A program made the translations under genes and the position numbers. A DNA stretch of 64,000 bases, from positions 124,001 to 188,000 of the forward strand of contig NZ_JACHYB010000002.1 in assembly GCF_014192515.1 (NCBI RefSeq). The letters run 5' to 3'. The notes under the pieces are model-generated. The model was not told the DNA's origin, did not search any database, and worked only from the letters and a program-made list of their open reading frames with translations. The DNA comes from Microbacter margulisiae (GTDB lineage: Bacteria; Bacteroidota; Bacteroidia; Bacteroidales; Paludibacteraceae). This document shows positions 18,287-27,884 of this stretch, in pieces; within the stretch, counting starts at the first letter, position 1; each line of letters begins with the position of its first letter.

Positions 18287-18514
18287 ATGATAACACAAGA
18301 AAAAAAGAAATGGATTTATCAGCAACTCATTCCGTTTATTATAGTTTTTGGCGGATTTATTTTTTGGATTATATTTGGCCAAATATGGCAATATGAATTC
18401 AGAACTCATGGAAGATATACGATCGGAACAACAACCGGAACCTATTGGACATTAAGGGCAGGAGAAAAAGTAGAATATGAATTCGTCTTGACTTTTACAA
18501 GCTTTAAATACTAA
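18287..18514 (+). pseudogene. 5' half of cassette 5 immunity gene, cut by IS5-family element
   Basis: It starts with ATG four bases after the cassette stop. The genuine part is ~66 residues, with one transmembrane helix (LIPFIIVFGGFIFWIIFG) and 'GTYWTLRAGEKVEYEF'. The final residues (VLTFTSFKY) are read from the inverted repeat of the insertion element and end at a chance stop. The other half continues at 19398. Confidence 0.7.
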
Positions 18515-19397
18515 AAAAAGGGAAGAGCCGTTTTATGAAAAGCAAAACTATAAAACACCACTCTTCCCCATGTACTTAGTACTCGACAAAGATACAATAA
18601 ATAAAGAAATAGTGCCATTCATCCCTGTACCCAAGAGAGGGTTCAGGACAAAGTGTGATATCGCCGAGATTGTTAACTGCATATTGTACAAATTAAAAAC
18701 AGGTTGTCAATGGCATATGTTGCCCGTTAAAAGTTTATTTTCTAATGTCGTATTGCATTATAAGACTGTTTTCGGTTATTTTCGTACATGGTGTAAATCA
18801 GGAGTGTTACAACAAATCTGGTTTGGTTTATTGAATAAATACAGAGCCTCATTGGACATGTCCAGTGTTGATTTGGATGGCAGCCATACCCCCGCATTAC
18901 GTGGAGGAGAACAGGTTGCTTATCAGGGTCGGAAGAAAAGGAAGACTACCAATGCTCTTTATCTTACAGACAGACAAGGTATCCCATTGGCCATATCAGA
19001 CCCGATAGAAGGGAATCACAATGATTTACATCAAATTAAAGAACGTTTTACCGACATTATTGATTCGCTGAATAACTCCGATATAAGAGTTGATGGTCTT
19101 TTTCTTAATGCCGATGCAGGTTTTGACTCTGCGGAGTTCAGAGAATTCTGTTCTTCCCATGAAATAATACCCAACATCGCTATTAACTGGCGTAACGCAG
19201 CACATACGGATGATATATTCTTCGATGAATTGCTCTATCAGCAACGCTATTGCATAGAAAGAACCAATGCATGGATGGATAGTTTCAGATCTCTATTGAA
19301 CAGATTTGATGTTACTTGCTCCAGTTGGCAAAGCTTTAACCTTATCGCTTTTATCGTGATACTACTTAAGAAAATTACTAAACAGAAAAAGTCAAGA
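18486..19397 (+). mobile_element. IS5-family insertion sequence inside an immunity gene
   Basis: A ~912-bp element bounded by short inverted repeats: TCTTGACTTTT at 18486-18496 and its complement AAAAGTCAAGA at 19387-19397. It contains a single transposase. No clear target duplication can be read at the ends, so the boundaries may be off by a few bases. Coding sequence of one protein lies on both sides. Confidence 0.75.
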
Positions 19398-19400
19398 TGA
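18570..19400 (+). CDS. IS5-family transposase
   Basis: A 276-residue DDE transposase. The N-terminal part, 'VPKRGFRTKCDIAEIVNCILYKLKTGCQWHMLP', is the DUF4096-like DNA-binding segment of the family. The catalytic triad is visible: D in 'SSVDLDGSH', D in 'NADAGFDS' and E in 'RYCIERTNAWMDSFR', followed by the usual 'FNLIAFIVILLKKI' end. Full length, no frameshift, so possibly active. The stop codon lies at the right end of the element. Confidence 0.9.
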   Translation: MYLVLDKDTINKEIVPFIPVPKRGFRTKCDIAEIVNCILYKLKTGCQWHMLPVKSLFSNVVLHYKTVFGYFRTWCKSGVLQQIWFGLLNKYRASLDMSSVDLDGSHTPALRGGEQVAYQGRKKRKTTNALYLTDRQGIPLAISDPIEGNHNDLHQIKERFTDIIDSLNNSDIRVDGLFLNADAGFDSAEFREFCSSHEIIPNIAINWRNAAHTDDIFFDELLYQQRYCIERTNAWMDSFRSLLNRFDVTCSSWQSFNLIAFIVILLKKITKQKKSR

Positions 19401-19614
19401 CTTCTATGTATATTTTGTTAATAACAAAAAGAATGTCATGTCAGACAATTATAAAGATAGCACGAAAGCATTAGGAGGCCGGTATTTTGTAAAGTATGAT
19501 ACTAAAAAACCATTTATCTCTAGTTTACTTCAAGACAAACCTGTTCCTGATAGTATCAAAACAGCACCACCGGATGGATGGAAAGAGATACCGGTAAAAT
19601 ATGATTCACAGTAA
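19398..19614 (+). pseudogene. 3' half of cassette 5 immunity gene
   Basis: Downstream of the IS, an open frame without a start reads DDFYVYFVNNKKNVMSD..., then GGRYFVKYDTKKPFISSLL and VPDSIKTAPPDGWKEIP, ending in a stop at 19612. It is the natural continuation of the 75-residue piece at 18287; together they would make a one-helix protein of ~138 residues. The IS has therefore inactivated the gene. Confidence 0.65.
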
Positions 19615-19828
19615 ATAGACTGTTAAGCAATAGATTAAATCAATTAAGCAGGGGATGGTGGAAATAAATCTTGCTATCATTTAGCTGTATAAATTTTGGA
19701 TTCCTGTGTTTATTTTTGACACTAAAGGTGTGAGAACCTCACAAAATAAGCATCTAGTGAGCATGAATCATTTTATGGCTTATTAAAAAAAAGGATAAGT
19801 CATACCTCTGCAGAATAATAAATCAGGA

Positions 19829-22800
19829 TTACCCTTTGATGGTTTGCAAAATGGCATATGATTCGCTGATGCTACGAATGGAAGAAATGACTACGGAGCG
19901 TTTTCCTTTCACTTCCCTGAGTTGACACCGATGTGGATGATGGGAAAGATAAGTCAACAACTTTCCAAATATTTCGGATTGATAATAAGGCGATTGAGGA
20001 TTAGACACCAGATATGCAATCCATTTTTCATTTTTGAGAATCATTTTCTCAAAGCCGAAACTCTTAGCCAACCAACGTAACCGTACCACCTGGATCAGTT
20101 CCTTTCCCTGTTCGGGAATCGGGCCGAAGCGATCGATCAACTCGCGTTCAAATGACGCCAATTCATTTTCATTGTTGATGTTATCCAACTGACGGTATAA
20201 ATTCATCCGTTCCGAAACACTTTCAATATAATCTGTCGGGAACATCATTTCAAAATCCGATTCTATTTGACAGTCAATTACATAATCAACCTGCGACTCC
20301 TGCTGCTCGGCAATCTCCCTGTAGAGATCGGAAAACTCTTCATCTTTGAGCTCCTGCACGGCTTCGTTCAAGATTTTTTGATATGTTTCATAACCCAATT
20401 CGGCAATAAAACCGCTTTGTTCGGCACCCAACATATTTCCGGCACCACGGATATCCAAATCCTGCATGGCAATATTGAAGCCGCTTCCCAGATCAGCAAA
20501 ATTCTCTATAGCCTGCAACCGGCGCCGTGCTTCAGGAGTCAACAGGTTTTCGGGTGGAGTAAACAAATAGCAGAACGCCTTCCGGTTACTACGCCCCACT
20601 CTACCGCGTAACTGATGTAAATCGCTCAGGCCAAACTGTTGTGCCTGGTTGATAATGATGGTATTCACGTTAGGCATGTCAATGCCGGATTCAATAATAG
20701 CAGTTGCGATCAACACATCATACTCGTAATCGATAAAATCGAGGATCACCTCCTCCAGCTTGTCCGGAGACATTTGCCCATGACCTACAGCAATCCGCAC
20801 CCCAGGGATCAGCCGCTGTATCAAAGCTTCCATTTCATAGATGGAATGAATGCGGTTGTGCACAAAAAAGACTTGCCCATTACGTTCCATCTCAAAGCGG
20901 ATCGCGTCACGAATGATTACTTCATCAAAGGAATGCCATTCTGTTTGAATCGGATAACGATTCGGAGGTGGCGTGTTGATAATTGACAAATCACGGGCAC
21001 CCATCAACGAAAACTGTAATGTACGAGGTATTGGCGTTGCAGTCAGTGTAAGAGTATCCACATTTACCTTCATCTGTCGCAGTCGTTCTTTTACCGAAAC
21101 ACCAAATTTTTGTTCTTCGTCGATAATCAATAATCCCAGATCCTTGAAATGAACATTCTTTCCAATCAGCTTATGGGTCCCGATCACAATGTCAATTTTA
21201 CCTTCTTTCAGTCGTTGCAACAACTCTTTCATAGCTGCCGCCGAACGTGCCCTGCTCATATAATCGACCACACAGGGAAAATCTTTTAAACGTTCACTGA
21301 ACGTACGGTAATGTTGTGCTGCCAACACGGTAGTTGGTACTAAAACTGCAATCTGCTTACCATCGGTAGCCGCTTTAAAAGCAGCCCGAATAGCCACTTC
21401 CGTTTTACCAAAGCCAACATCTCCGCACACCAGACGATCCATCGGCAAATCCGATTCCATATCCTGTTTAACGTCAGCCGTTGCTTTCATTTGATCGGGA
21501 GTATCCTCATAAATAAATGAGGCCTCAAGCTCCTGTTGTAAATAACTATCCGGAGTAAAGCGAAAGCCCTGTTCTGCACGACGCCGTGCATAGAGTTGTA
21601 TCAGTTCCCGCGCAATATCCTTAACCTTTTTCTTCGTCCGCTCTTTCAGTCGTTCCCAGGCTCCACTCCCCAATTTATTGACATGAGGGGCTTCTCCATC
21701 TTTCCCCTTATATTTCGAAATGCGATGTAAAGAATGGATGCTGACAAAAATCATGTCATCATCTTTATACAGCAACTTGATGACTTCCTGTCGTTTTCCG
21801 TCAACATTTGTAGTCATCAGTCCACCAAAACGACCGATGCCATGGTCCACATGAACCACATAATCGCCTATATTCAGTTGATTCAGCTCTTTAAGCGTCA
21901 TCATCATTTTCCCGGTACGCGCATTGTCCGATCGCAACGAATAACGGTGGAAACGGTCGAAAAGCTGATGATCCGTATAGACACAAACCGACATATCGTG
22001 ATCATCAAAGCCTTCATGCAATGTTTTTAGCACATTTGTAAAGACAATATGGTCACCACGATCGTGAAAAATCGCCGCCAGACGATCATGCTGTTTTTTG
22101 CTGTCACTGCACACAAAAATGCGATAACCCTCCTCTTGTTTATGCAAAAAATGTTGGCTTACAAGATCAAAATTTTTATGAAATGGCGGCTGTAAAGAGG
22201 TATTGAACTCAATTTTTGCAGTAACGGACATGGATATCTGATTGCCAATCTCAATGGTTCTGAATGGGGCTATCTTGTCGTCCATCTCCGCTCCGCTCAT
22301 AAACAGGGAAGACAGATCCGGAACCGGTTTCTTCGTCTCGTTGGTTTTAATCAACACCTCATCATACAGGCTGTTTATGCGCTGGCGGGCATACCTGTAG
22401 TCGGAAAACAGGCACAAAGTCTCCGGGGCTAAAAGTTCAAAAAAAGAGATCTTATTTTCGTGCTTCTGTTGCTTAAGATCCGAAACAATCGACACACGGG
22501 CTTGTGGCGTCTTAGAGAGCTGTGTTTCAATATCAAATGTCCGGATCGTTTCCACTTCTTTACCGAAAAAATCAATTCGGTAGGGTAATTCGCTCGAAAA
22601 TGAGAAAACGTCCAGGATGCTGCCTCTGACAGAGAATTGCCCTGGCTCGTACACAAAATCGACCCGGATGAAACCATAATCCAGCAGTAGATCAATGACA
22701 AAATCGGTATCCACCTGCTCTCCAACATGCAATGTCAGCGTACAATCGTTCAACCCTGTTGAATCAAGAACTTTTTCGAGCAATGCATCGGGATAGGTTA

Positions 22801-23161
22801 CCAGAATCACCGGTTCACGACGAGTCACTGTTTGCAGTACTTCCGTACGAAGTATTTCGTTGGCAGCATCTGTTTTCTCCTGCGTAACCGACCGTTTATA
22901 AGAAGAAGGGAAAAAATAGACGGATTCTTTGTCCAACAGCTGAGTCAGGTCATGATAAAAATAACCAGCCTCTTCTGCATCATCCAAAATAACCAACCAG
23001 GTGTTGTGTAAGTTTGAAAACAAAGCAGCACACATCAATGCCCGCGAAGAGCCAAGAAGTCCGTTAATATGCAGATGTTGTTCTGTTGATCCAATCCATT
23101 TTTCAACAGCAACAATTTGTGGATGCGAAGAGTAAAACGATAATAACTCCGAAAGTTCCAT
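19829..23161 (-). CDS. mfd: Transcription-repair coupling factor Mfd
   Basis: 1110 residues, near the usual ~1150. Mfd displaces RNA polymerase stalled at DNA damage and recruits UvrA. The order of domains is visible: UvrB-like N-terminal module with a degenerate P-loop (GLLGSSRA, ~34-41), RNA polymerase-interaction (CarD-like) domain near 430 (NIGDYVVHVDHGIGRFGG), and an RecG-like helicase with Walker A GDVGFGKT (~577-585), DEEQ (~681), TATPIPRTL and the RGRVGRS motif. A TRCF C-terminal domain follows. The start ATG at 23161 is preceded by a minus-strand TACCTTTG box (23170-23177), giving a very short leader. Divergent from the efflux genes. Core chromosomal gene, no anomaly. Confidence 0.97.
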   Translation of the reverse strand: MELSELLSFYSSHPQIVAVEKWIGSTEQHLHINGLLGSSRALMCAALFSNLHNTWLVILDDAEEAGYFYHDLTQLLDKESVYFFPSSYKRSVTQEKTDAANEILRTEVLQTVTRREPVILVTYPDALLEKVLDSTGLNDCTLTLHVGEQVDTDFVIDLLLDYGFIRVDFVYEPGQFSVRGSILDVFSFSSELPYRIDFFGKEVETIRTFDIETQLSKTPQARVSIVSDLKQQKHENKISFFELLAPETLCLFSDYRYARQRINSLYDEVLIKTNETKKPVPDLSSLFMSGAEMDDKIAPFRTIEIGNQISMSVTAKIEFNTSLQPPFHKNFDLVSQHFLHKQEEGYRIFVCSDSKKQHDRLAAIFHDRGDHIVFTNVLKTLHEGFDDHDMSVCVYTDHQLFDRFHRYSLRSDNARTGKMMMTLKELNQLNIGDYVVHVDHGIGRFGGLMTTNVDGKRQEVIKLLYKDDDMIFVSIHSLHRISKYKGKDGEAPHVNKLGSGAWERLKERTKKKVKDIARELIQLYARRRAEQGFRFTPDSYLQQELEASFIYEDTPDQMKATADVKQDMESDLPMDRLVCGDVGFGKTEVAIRAAFKAATDGKQIAVLVPTTVLAAQHYRTFSERLKDFPCVVDYMSRARSAAAMKELLQRLKEGKIDIVIGTHKLIGKNVHFKDLGLLIIDEEQKFGVSVKERLRQMKVNVDTLTLTATPIPRTLQFSLMGARDLSIINTPPPNRYPIQTEWHSFDEVIIRDAIRFEMERNGQVFFVHNRIHSIYEMEALIQRLIPGVRIAVGHGQMSPDKLEEVILDFIDYEYDVLIATAIIESGIDMPNVNTIIINQAQQFGLSDLHQLRGRVGRSNRKAFCYLFTPPENLLTPEARRRLQAIENFADLGSGFNIAMQDLDIRGAGNMLGAEQSGFIAELGYETYQKILNEAVQELKDEEFSDLYREIAEQQESQVDYVIDCQIESDFEMMFPTDYIESVSERMNLYRQLDNINNENELASFERELIDRFGPIPEQGKELIQVVRLRWLAKSFGFEKMILKNEKWIAYLVSNPQSPYYQSEIFGKLLTYLSHHPHRCQLREVKGKRSVVISSIRSISESYAILQTIKG

Positions 23162-23330
23162 AAGTGATGCAAAGGTACAAAAAACACGTCAAGAATTGCG
23201 CCGGTTTTTAACGTGTCATTGACCGGTAAAAAGGTCATTTCTACCGGCATTATTCACCATTCTACCGAATTTATTTTTCATCACTTTATTTATAATAGAC
23301 TTTTGCAACATAATTCATTGATTTACTGCC

Positions 23331-24665
23331 ATGCAACAATTACGAATTTTAATATTTTTTATTCTGACAGCCCCTCTAACGATACATGCCCAAACAGCCG
23401 ATTCGACATGGACATTGAACAAGTGTATCGATTATGCTTTAGCGCATAACATCCAGGTAAAACAAGCAGATATCGGAGTAAAATCATCCAAGATCGATTT
23501 ACTGACTGCTAAAGCGGCTTTTCTTCCTTCGTTAAGCGGGTCACTTTCACAAACCTTTTCTAATGGCAAAGTTGCCAGCCTTGTCAACAACCAGTATGTG
23601 AACGAGAGTGATATCGGCGGAAGATATTCTCTGAACGCCAACATGACACTATTTAACGGGAATCAGACAGAAAAAAATGTACAGATACAACGGCTTCAGG
23701 TTTCTTCGAATGAACTCACTGTCGAACAAACGAAAAACTCCATCATAGTCTCTATTACCCAGGATTACCTTCAGGTTTTATATGACAATGAAACAGTAAA
23801 AACCGATCAACAAACAGTTGCCACCTCGGAGGCCGAACTGAAACAATCAAAAGAGATGCTCGATGCCGGCTCCATTGCCATGAATGATTATGCTCAGGTT
23901 GAAACACAACTGAGCACTGATCAATACAATTTAGCCGTTGCAAAAAGCACGTTGCAACAGGATATTCTGACATTGAAACAGTTACTGGAATTAGGAATTA
24001 ACGATTCGTTCGAGCCTTACTTTCCGTCTTTATCAAATAATGAAATATTGCAACCGATTTCAGACCTTAACACACTATATAACAATGCAGTGACTTCCCG
24101 TCCAGAAATCAAAAGCAGTCAGCTTAGCGTCAAAATAGCTACTTTGACCTATCAAAAAAGTAAAGGTGCTTATTGGCCCACATTATCCTTAAGTGGAGAT
24201 ATCGGAACAGGAAATCAATACAATAACATGAATACAAAATTCGGCACGCAATTGAATAATAACCTTTCAAAAAGTATTGGGTTAACGCTTAGCATCCCCA
24301 TATTCAATAATCGTGAAACCAAATCGGCAGTAGAAAAAGCCCAATTGGATATTCAAAATGCCCAATTGAATCTTGAAGCCGCAAAGAAAGATTTAATGAA
24401 AACCATCGAAACGCTTTATCAAAACACGATTTCAGCGCAACAGAAATATCTCGCAGCGCAACAACAGGAGAAATCGGCACAAATAAGCTATTCGCTGGTT
24501 GAAGATCAGTTCAATCTGGGGATGCAAAATACAGTAGCCTTGTTAACAGCTAAAAACACTTATCTATCAGCGCAACAACAAATGCTGCAGGCAAAATATT
24601 CTGCTATTCTCAACCTGAAATTACTAAACTTCTATCAAAATATTCCTATCACGCTCGCAGAATAA
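23331..24665 (+). CDS. TolC-family outer membrane efflux protein
   Basis: 444 residues: signal peptide to ~21 (ending HAQ), then two OEP repeats with long coiled-coil helices rich in Gln/Ala/Lys (for example VATSEAELKQSKEMLDAGSIAMNDYAQVETQL). These proteins trimerise to form an outer-membrane channel with a periplasmic tunnel. It is first in a same-strand set with the membrane fusion protein, ABC ATPase and permease, so it is the exit duct of a MacAB-TolC type pump. Substrate cannot be read. Confidence 0.92.
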   Translation: MQQLRILIFFILTAPLTIHAQTADSTWTLNKCIDYALAHNIQVKQADIGVKSSKIDLLTAKAAFLPSLSGSLSQTFSNGKVASLVNNQYVNESDIGGRYSLNANMTLFNGNQTEKNVQIQRLQVSSNELTVEQTKNSIIVSITQDYLQVLYDNETVKTDQQTVATSEAELKQSKEMLDAGSIAMNDYAQVETQLSTDQYNLAVAKSTLQQDILTLKQLLELGINDSFEPYFPSLSNNEILQPISDLNTLYNNAVTSRPEIKSSQLSVKIATLTYQKSKGAYWPTLSLSGDIGTGNQYNNMNTKFGTQLNNNLSKSIGLTLSIPIFNNRETKSAVEKAQLDIQNAQLNLEAAKKDLMKTIETLYQNTISAQQKYLAAQQQEKSAQISYSLVEDQFNLGMQNTVALLTAKNTYLSAQQQMLQAKYSAILNLKLLNFYQNIPITLAE

Positions 24666-24705
24666 CAGGATTGCATTTTAAGATTAAACATAAAAACATA
24701 CACGG

Positions 24706-25869
24706 ATGAAAACAAAAACGATAGTTTGGGCAGTCATTGCACTTCTGCTTATCATAGCAGGGTTCACTTTACTTAGAAAAAGTGACGACATCAAACAAAT
24801 GCCAGTTACAGCCAAAGTAACCGTAGGAGACATCTCCACCACAGTAACTGCTACCGGAACGGTGGAGCCCATCAAGACCATTACGGTTGGAACTCAAGTT
24901 TCAGGTATTATTTCAAAGGTTTATGTAGATTATAATTCAGTGGTAAAAAAAGGACAGGTTTTAGCCGAACTGGATAAAACGGTGCTGAATTCGCAACTGG
25001 CCTCAGCTACAACAGACCTGAATAATGCAAAAACACAAATGGATTATCAGAAAAGTACCTACAACCGGGATAAAGTGCTTTATGCAAAAAAGGCTATCAG
25101 CGCCACAGATATGGAAACAGCTACCTATAACTATGAAACAGCAAAACTAAACTATCAAAAAGCAAGTTATGCAAAAAAAGTAGCCGAAACAAATCTCGGC
25201 TACGCCACCATCTATTCTCCAATCGATGGGGTTATTCTGTCAAAGGATGTGGACGCAGGACAGACGGTTGCTGCAAGTTTCAGTACACCGACCCTTTTCT
25301 CGATTACAAATAACCTTCATCAAATGCAGGTTTTGGCTAATGTCGATGAAGCAGATATCGGACAGGTTAAAGACGGACAAACTGTGACATTTACTGTAGA
25401 TGCCTATCCTAATGACACTTTCCAGGGAGTAGTAACCCAGGTTCGTCTTGAGCCAACAACAACGTCAAACGTGGTGACATATACCGTTGTCATTAATGCG
25501 CCTAATCCGCAATTAAAATTGTTGCCGGGACTAACTGCTAATGTCACCATTTACATTATTCAGAAAAATCATATTTTGCTGATTCCGAACAAAGCGCTGA
25601 ATTTTCATCCGACGGGAAAACCGGCAGGCATATCGAATGACAGTATGAAAACCATTTGGGTGATGAATGGACAAGCAATGAAACCTGTTCAAATAAAAGT
25701 TGGCGTAACGGATGATATTCATACGGAAGTTTTACAAGGGCTTCATGCAGGCGACGAAGTAGTAACAGATATAAAAACACTTTCAAGCAAAAAGACAGTT
25801 TCATCCGATGATGCAGGGGCAAGTCCTTTTATGCCAAAACGTCCTAACGACAAAAGAAAACCCAATTAA
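24706..25869 (+). CDS. MacA-like membrane fusion protein (HlyD family)
   Basis: 387 residues with an N-terminal membrane anchor (TIVWAVIALLLIIAGFTLL). The barrel-sandwich halves flank a helical hairpin: 'VGTQVSGIISKVYVDYNSVVKKGQVLAELD' before it, 'YSPIDGVILSKDVDAGQTV' after it. A beta-barrel and membrane-proximal domain complete it. It joins the inner membrane ABC transporter to the TolC channel. The ATPase gene begins two bases after its stop, so the genes are co-transcribed and probably translationally coupled. MacA is the nearest known type; the cargo (antibiotic, peptide, lipid) is not determined. Confidence 0.92.
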   Translation: MKTKTIVWAVIALLLIIAGFTLLRKSDDIKQMPVTAKVTVGDISTTVTATGTVEPIKTITVGTQVSGIISKVYVDYNSVVKKGQVLAELDKTVLNSQLASATTDLNNAKTQMDYQKSTYNRDKVLYAKKAISATDMETATYNYETAKLNYQKASYAKKVAETNLGYATIYSPIDGVILSKDVDAGQTVAASFSTPTLFSITNNLHQMQVLANVDEADIGQVKDGQTVTFTVDAYPNDTFQGVVTQVRLEPTTTSNVVTYTVVINAPNPQLKLLPGLTANVTIYIIQKNHILLIPNKALNFHPTGKPAGISNDSMKTIWVMNGQAMKPVQIKVGVTDDIHTEVLQGLHAGDEVVTDIKTLSSKKTVSSDDAGASPFMPKRPNDKRKPN

Positions 25870-25871
25870 CT

Positions 25872-26615
25872 ATGAGTAGTTTAATTGAAGTAAAAGATCT
25901 AAAGCGCGATTTCCTTGTAGGAACCGAAGTCGTACATGCATTACGAGGAGTCTCTTTCTCCATTGAGAAAGGTGAATTCGTAACCATCATGGGAGCCAGT
26001 GGCTCGGGGAAAACCACCCTGCTGAATCTGCTGGGATGTCTGGATACAGCCACTTCAGGGGACTATCTTCTGGATGGAATCTCCGTAAAAAAAATGAGCA
26101 AAGATCAGCGGGCTGTGTTGCGCAACAAGAAAATAGGCTTTGTTTTCCAAGCTTACAATCTTTTACCAAAGACATCTGCAATCGAAAACGTAGAATTACC
26201 TCTTGTTTATAATCCAGCATTTTCGAGCCACGAACGAAAAGAAAAAGCGATTGCAGCCTTGCAAAGCGTAGGTCTCGGCGACCGTTTGCATCACACAACA
26301 AATCAGCTCTCGGGAGGACAACAACAACGGGTCGCCATTGCCAGAGCATTGATCAATGAGCCGGCAATCATCCTGACGGATGAAGCAACAGGAAACCTTG
26401 ACTCAAAAACTTCGTATGAAATATTGTCGCTTTTTCAGGAATTACATCAAGAACAAGGCCGTACAATTGTGTTTATTACCCATAATCCCGAACTGGCTTC
26501 TTTCAGTAGCCGTAACATTATGCTGAAGGATGGCAAAATCACTCAGATAACAGAGAATCCATCGATTGCATCGGCAAAAGAAATCCTTCAAAAATTTCCA
26601 AAACAAGATGATTAA
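25872..26615 (+). CDS. ABC transporter ATP-binding protein (MacB/LolD type)
   Basis: 247 residues with a complete nucleotide-binding domain: Walker [10 protein letters not shown] (~38-46), Q-loop, signature LSGGQQQR (~146), Walker [13 protein letters not shown] (~165) and H-loop ITHN (~202). It powers the permease encoded next. In E. coli MacB the ATPase and permease are one chain; here they are separate genes, as in many Bacteroidota. The stop overlaps the permease start by eight bases. Confidence 0.95.
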   Translation: MSSLIEVKDLKRDFLVGTEVVHALRGVSFSIEKGEFVTIMGASGSGKTTLLNLLGCLDTATSGDYLLDGISVKKMSKDQRAVLRNKKIGFVFQAYNLLPKTSAIENVELPLVYNPAFSSHERKEKAIAALQSVGLGDRLHHTTNQLSGGQQQRVAIARALINEPAIILTDEATGNLDSKTSYEILSLFQELHQEQGRTIVFITHNPELASFSSRNIMLKDGKITQITENPSIASAKEILQKFPKQDD

Positions 26616-27843
26616 ACTATCCGTCAACTTTGGCAATTTGTTCAAAATAGCACTCCGGGCATTGAACAACAACAAATTCAGAAGTTTTCTGACTATGTTG
26701 GGTATCATTATCGGCGTAGCGTCGGTAATCACTATGCTTGCCATTGGACAAGGGTCCAAACGCAGCATTCAAAATCAAATTTCCGGCATGGGTTCGAATA
26801 TGCTTTCCATCGATCCGGGCATGGGTATGATGGGAGGTGTACGATTGGATGCAAGCAGTATGCAAACCTTGAAATTCAGGGATTACGAATCCATAGTTAA
26901 TCAGTGTAAATACATTTCAGCTGCCACTCCTATATTCAATGCAAGTGGACAGGTCATTTATGGAGTTAATAATGAACCGACATCTCTCACCGGGGTCAAT
27001 CCTTCTTTTCTGTCGATCCGAAAATACCAACTTGCCAATGGTAATATGTTTACCGATCAGGATATTCGTGATCTTGCTAAAGTATGTGTGATTGGTCATA
27101 CCGTCGATTCCATTTTGTTCTCTAATGGGGAAAATCCAATTGGAAAAGTAATCCGTTTCAACAAAATTCCATTCCGTGTCATCGGACTTTTAGCAACCAA
27201 AGGATCCGGTCCAATGGGGCAAGATCAGGACAATTTAATACTAGCTCCTTATACAACTGTTCAGAAACGTATTCTGGCTATTAATTACCTCAATAGCATT
27301 ATGGTTTCGGCAACCAACGAGGCAGTGGCTGATAGCGCCTCACAACAAATTGAAACTATTTTGCGGCAAAACCATCATCTGAGAAGCGATCAGGATGACG
27401 ATTTCTCTATCCGTTCACAAAACGAACTCATCTCCATGTTAAGTTCTACCAGCAACTTAATGACCATTCTGTTATCAGCCATTGCCGGCATTTCTCTTCT
27501 GGTTGGTGGTATCGGCATTATGAACATTATGTATGTATCAGTAACCGAACGAACCCGGGAGATTGGATTACGTATGTCCATTGGTGCCAGAAATATTGAT
27601 ATCATGCTACAATTCCTGATCGAAGCCATTTTGTTGAGCGTAACCGGAGGTGTTATTGGTGTCTTAGTAGGCGTTGGAGCTTCTTTAATGGTACATAATA
27701 TTGCCTCATGGCCTATCTTTATCCAATGGTACACAGTATTTTTGTCATTTGCAGTATGTACGGCCACCGGGATATTTTTCGGATGGTATCCAGCACGTAA
27801 AGCGGCCAACCTCGACCCGATTGCGGCAATACGGTATGAATAG
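26608..27843 (+). CDS. ABC transporter permease (MacB/FtsX family)
   Basis: I take the ATG at 26608, which overlaps the ATPase stop (ATGATTAA), rather than the upstream TTG inside that gene. The 411-residue protein has one N-terminal helix (FRSFLTMLGIIIGVASVITML), a periplasmic MacB domain, and three C-terminal helices with the FtsX core (LLVGGIGIMNIMYVSVTERTREIGLRMSIGA). MacB-type permeases work by mechanotransmission, moving substrates from the periplasm through TolC. A LytS-type sensor and LytTR regulator follow and may control the pump (inference). Confidence 0.94.
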   Translation: MIKLSVNFGNLFKIALRALNNNKFRSFLTMLGIIIGVASVITMLAIGQGSKRSIQNQISGMGSNMLSIDPGMGMMGGVRLDASSMQTLKFRDYESIVNQCKYISAATPIFNASGQVIYGVNNEPTSLTGVNPSFLSIRKYQLANGNMFTDQDIRDLAKVCVIGHTVDSILFSNGENPIGKVIRFNKIPFRVIGLLATKGSGPMGQDQDNLILAPYTTVQKRILAINYLNSIMVSATNEAVADSASQQIETILRQNHHLRSDQDDDFSIRSQNELISMLSSTSNLMTILLSAIAGISLLVGGIGIMNIMYVSVTERTREIGLRMSIGARNIDIMLQFLIEAILLSVTGGVIGVLVGVGASLMVHNIASWPIFIQWYTVFLSFAVCTATGIFFGWYPARKAANLDPIAAIRYE

Positions 27844-27884
27844 CCTAATTTATAGTTACCTTTGCTCATCAAACACTGCTCTCC

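Noticed and set aside
19775..19803. Hairpin ATGGCTTAT...ATAAGTCAT after mfd as terminator
   Set aside because: The A/T run is in the loop rather than after the stem; not a credible intrinsic terminator.
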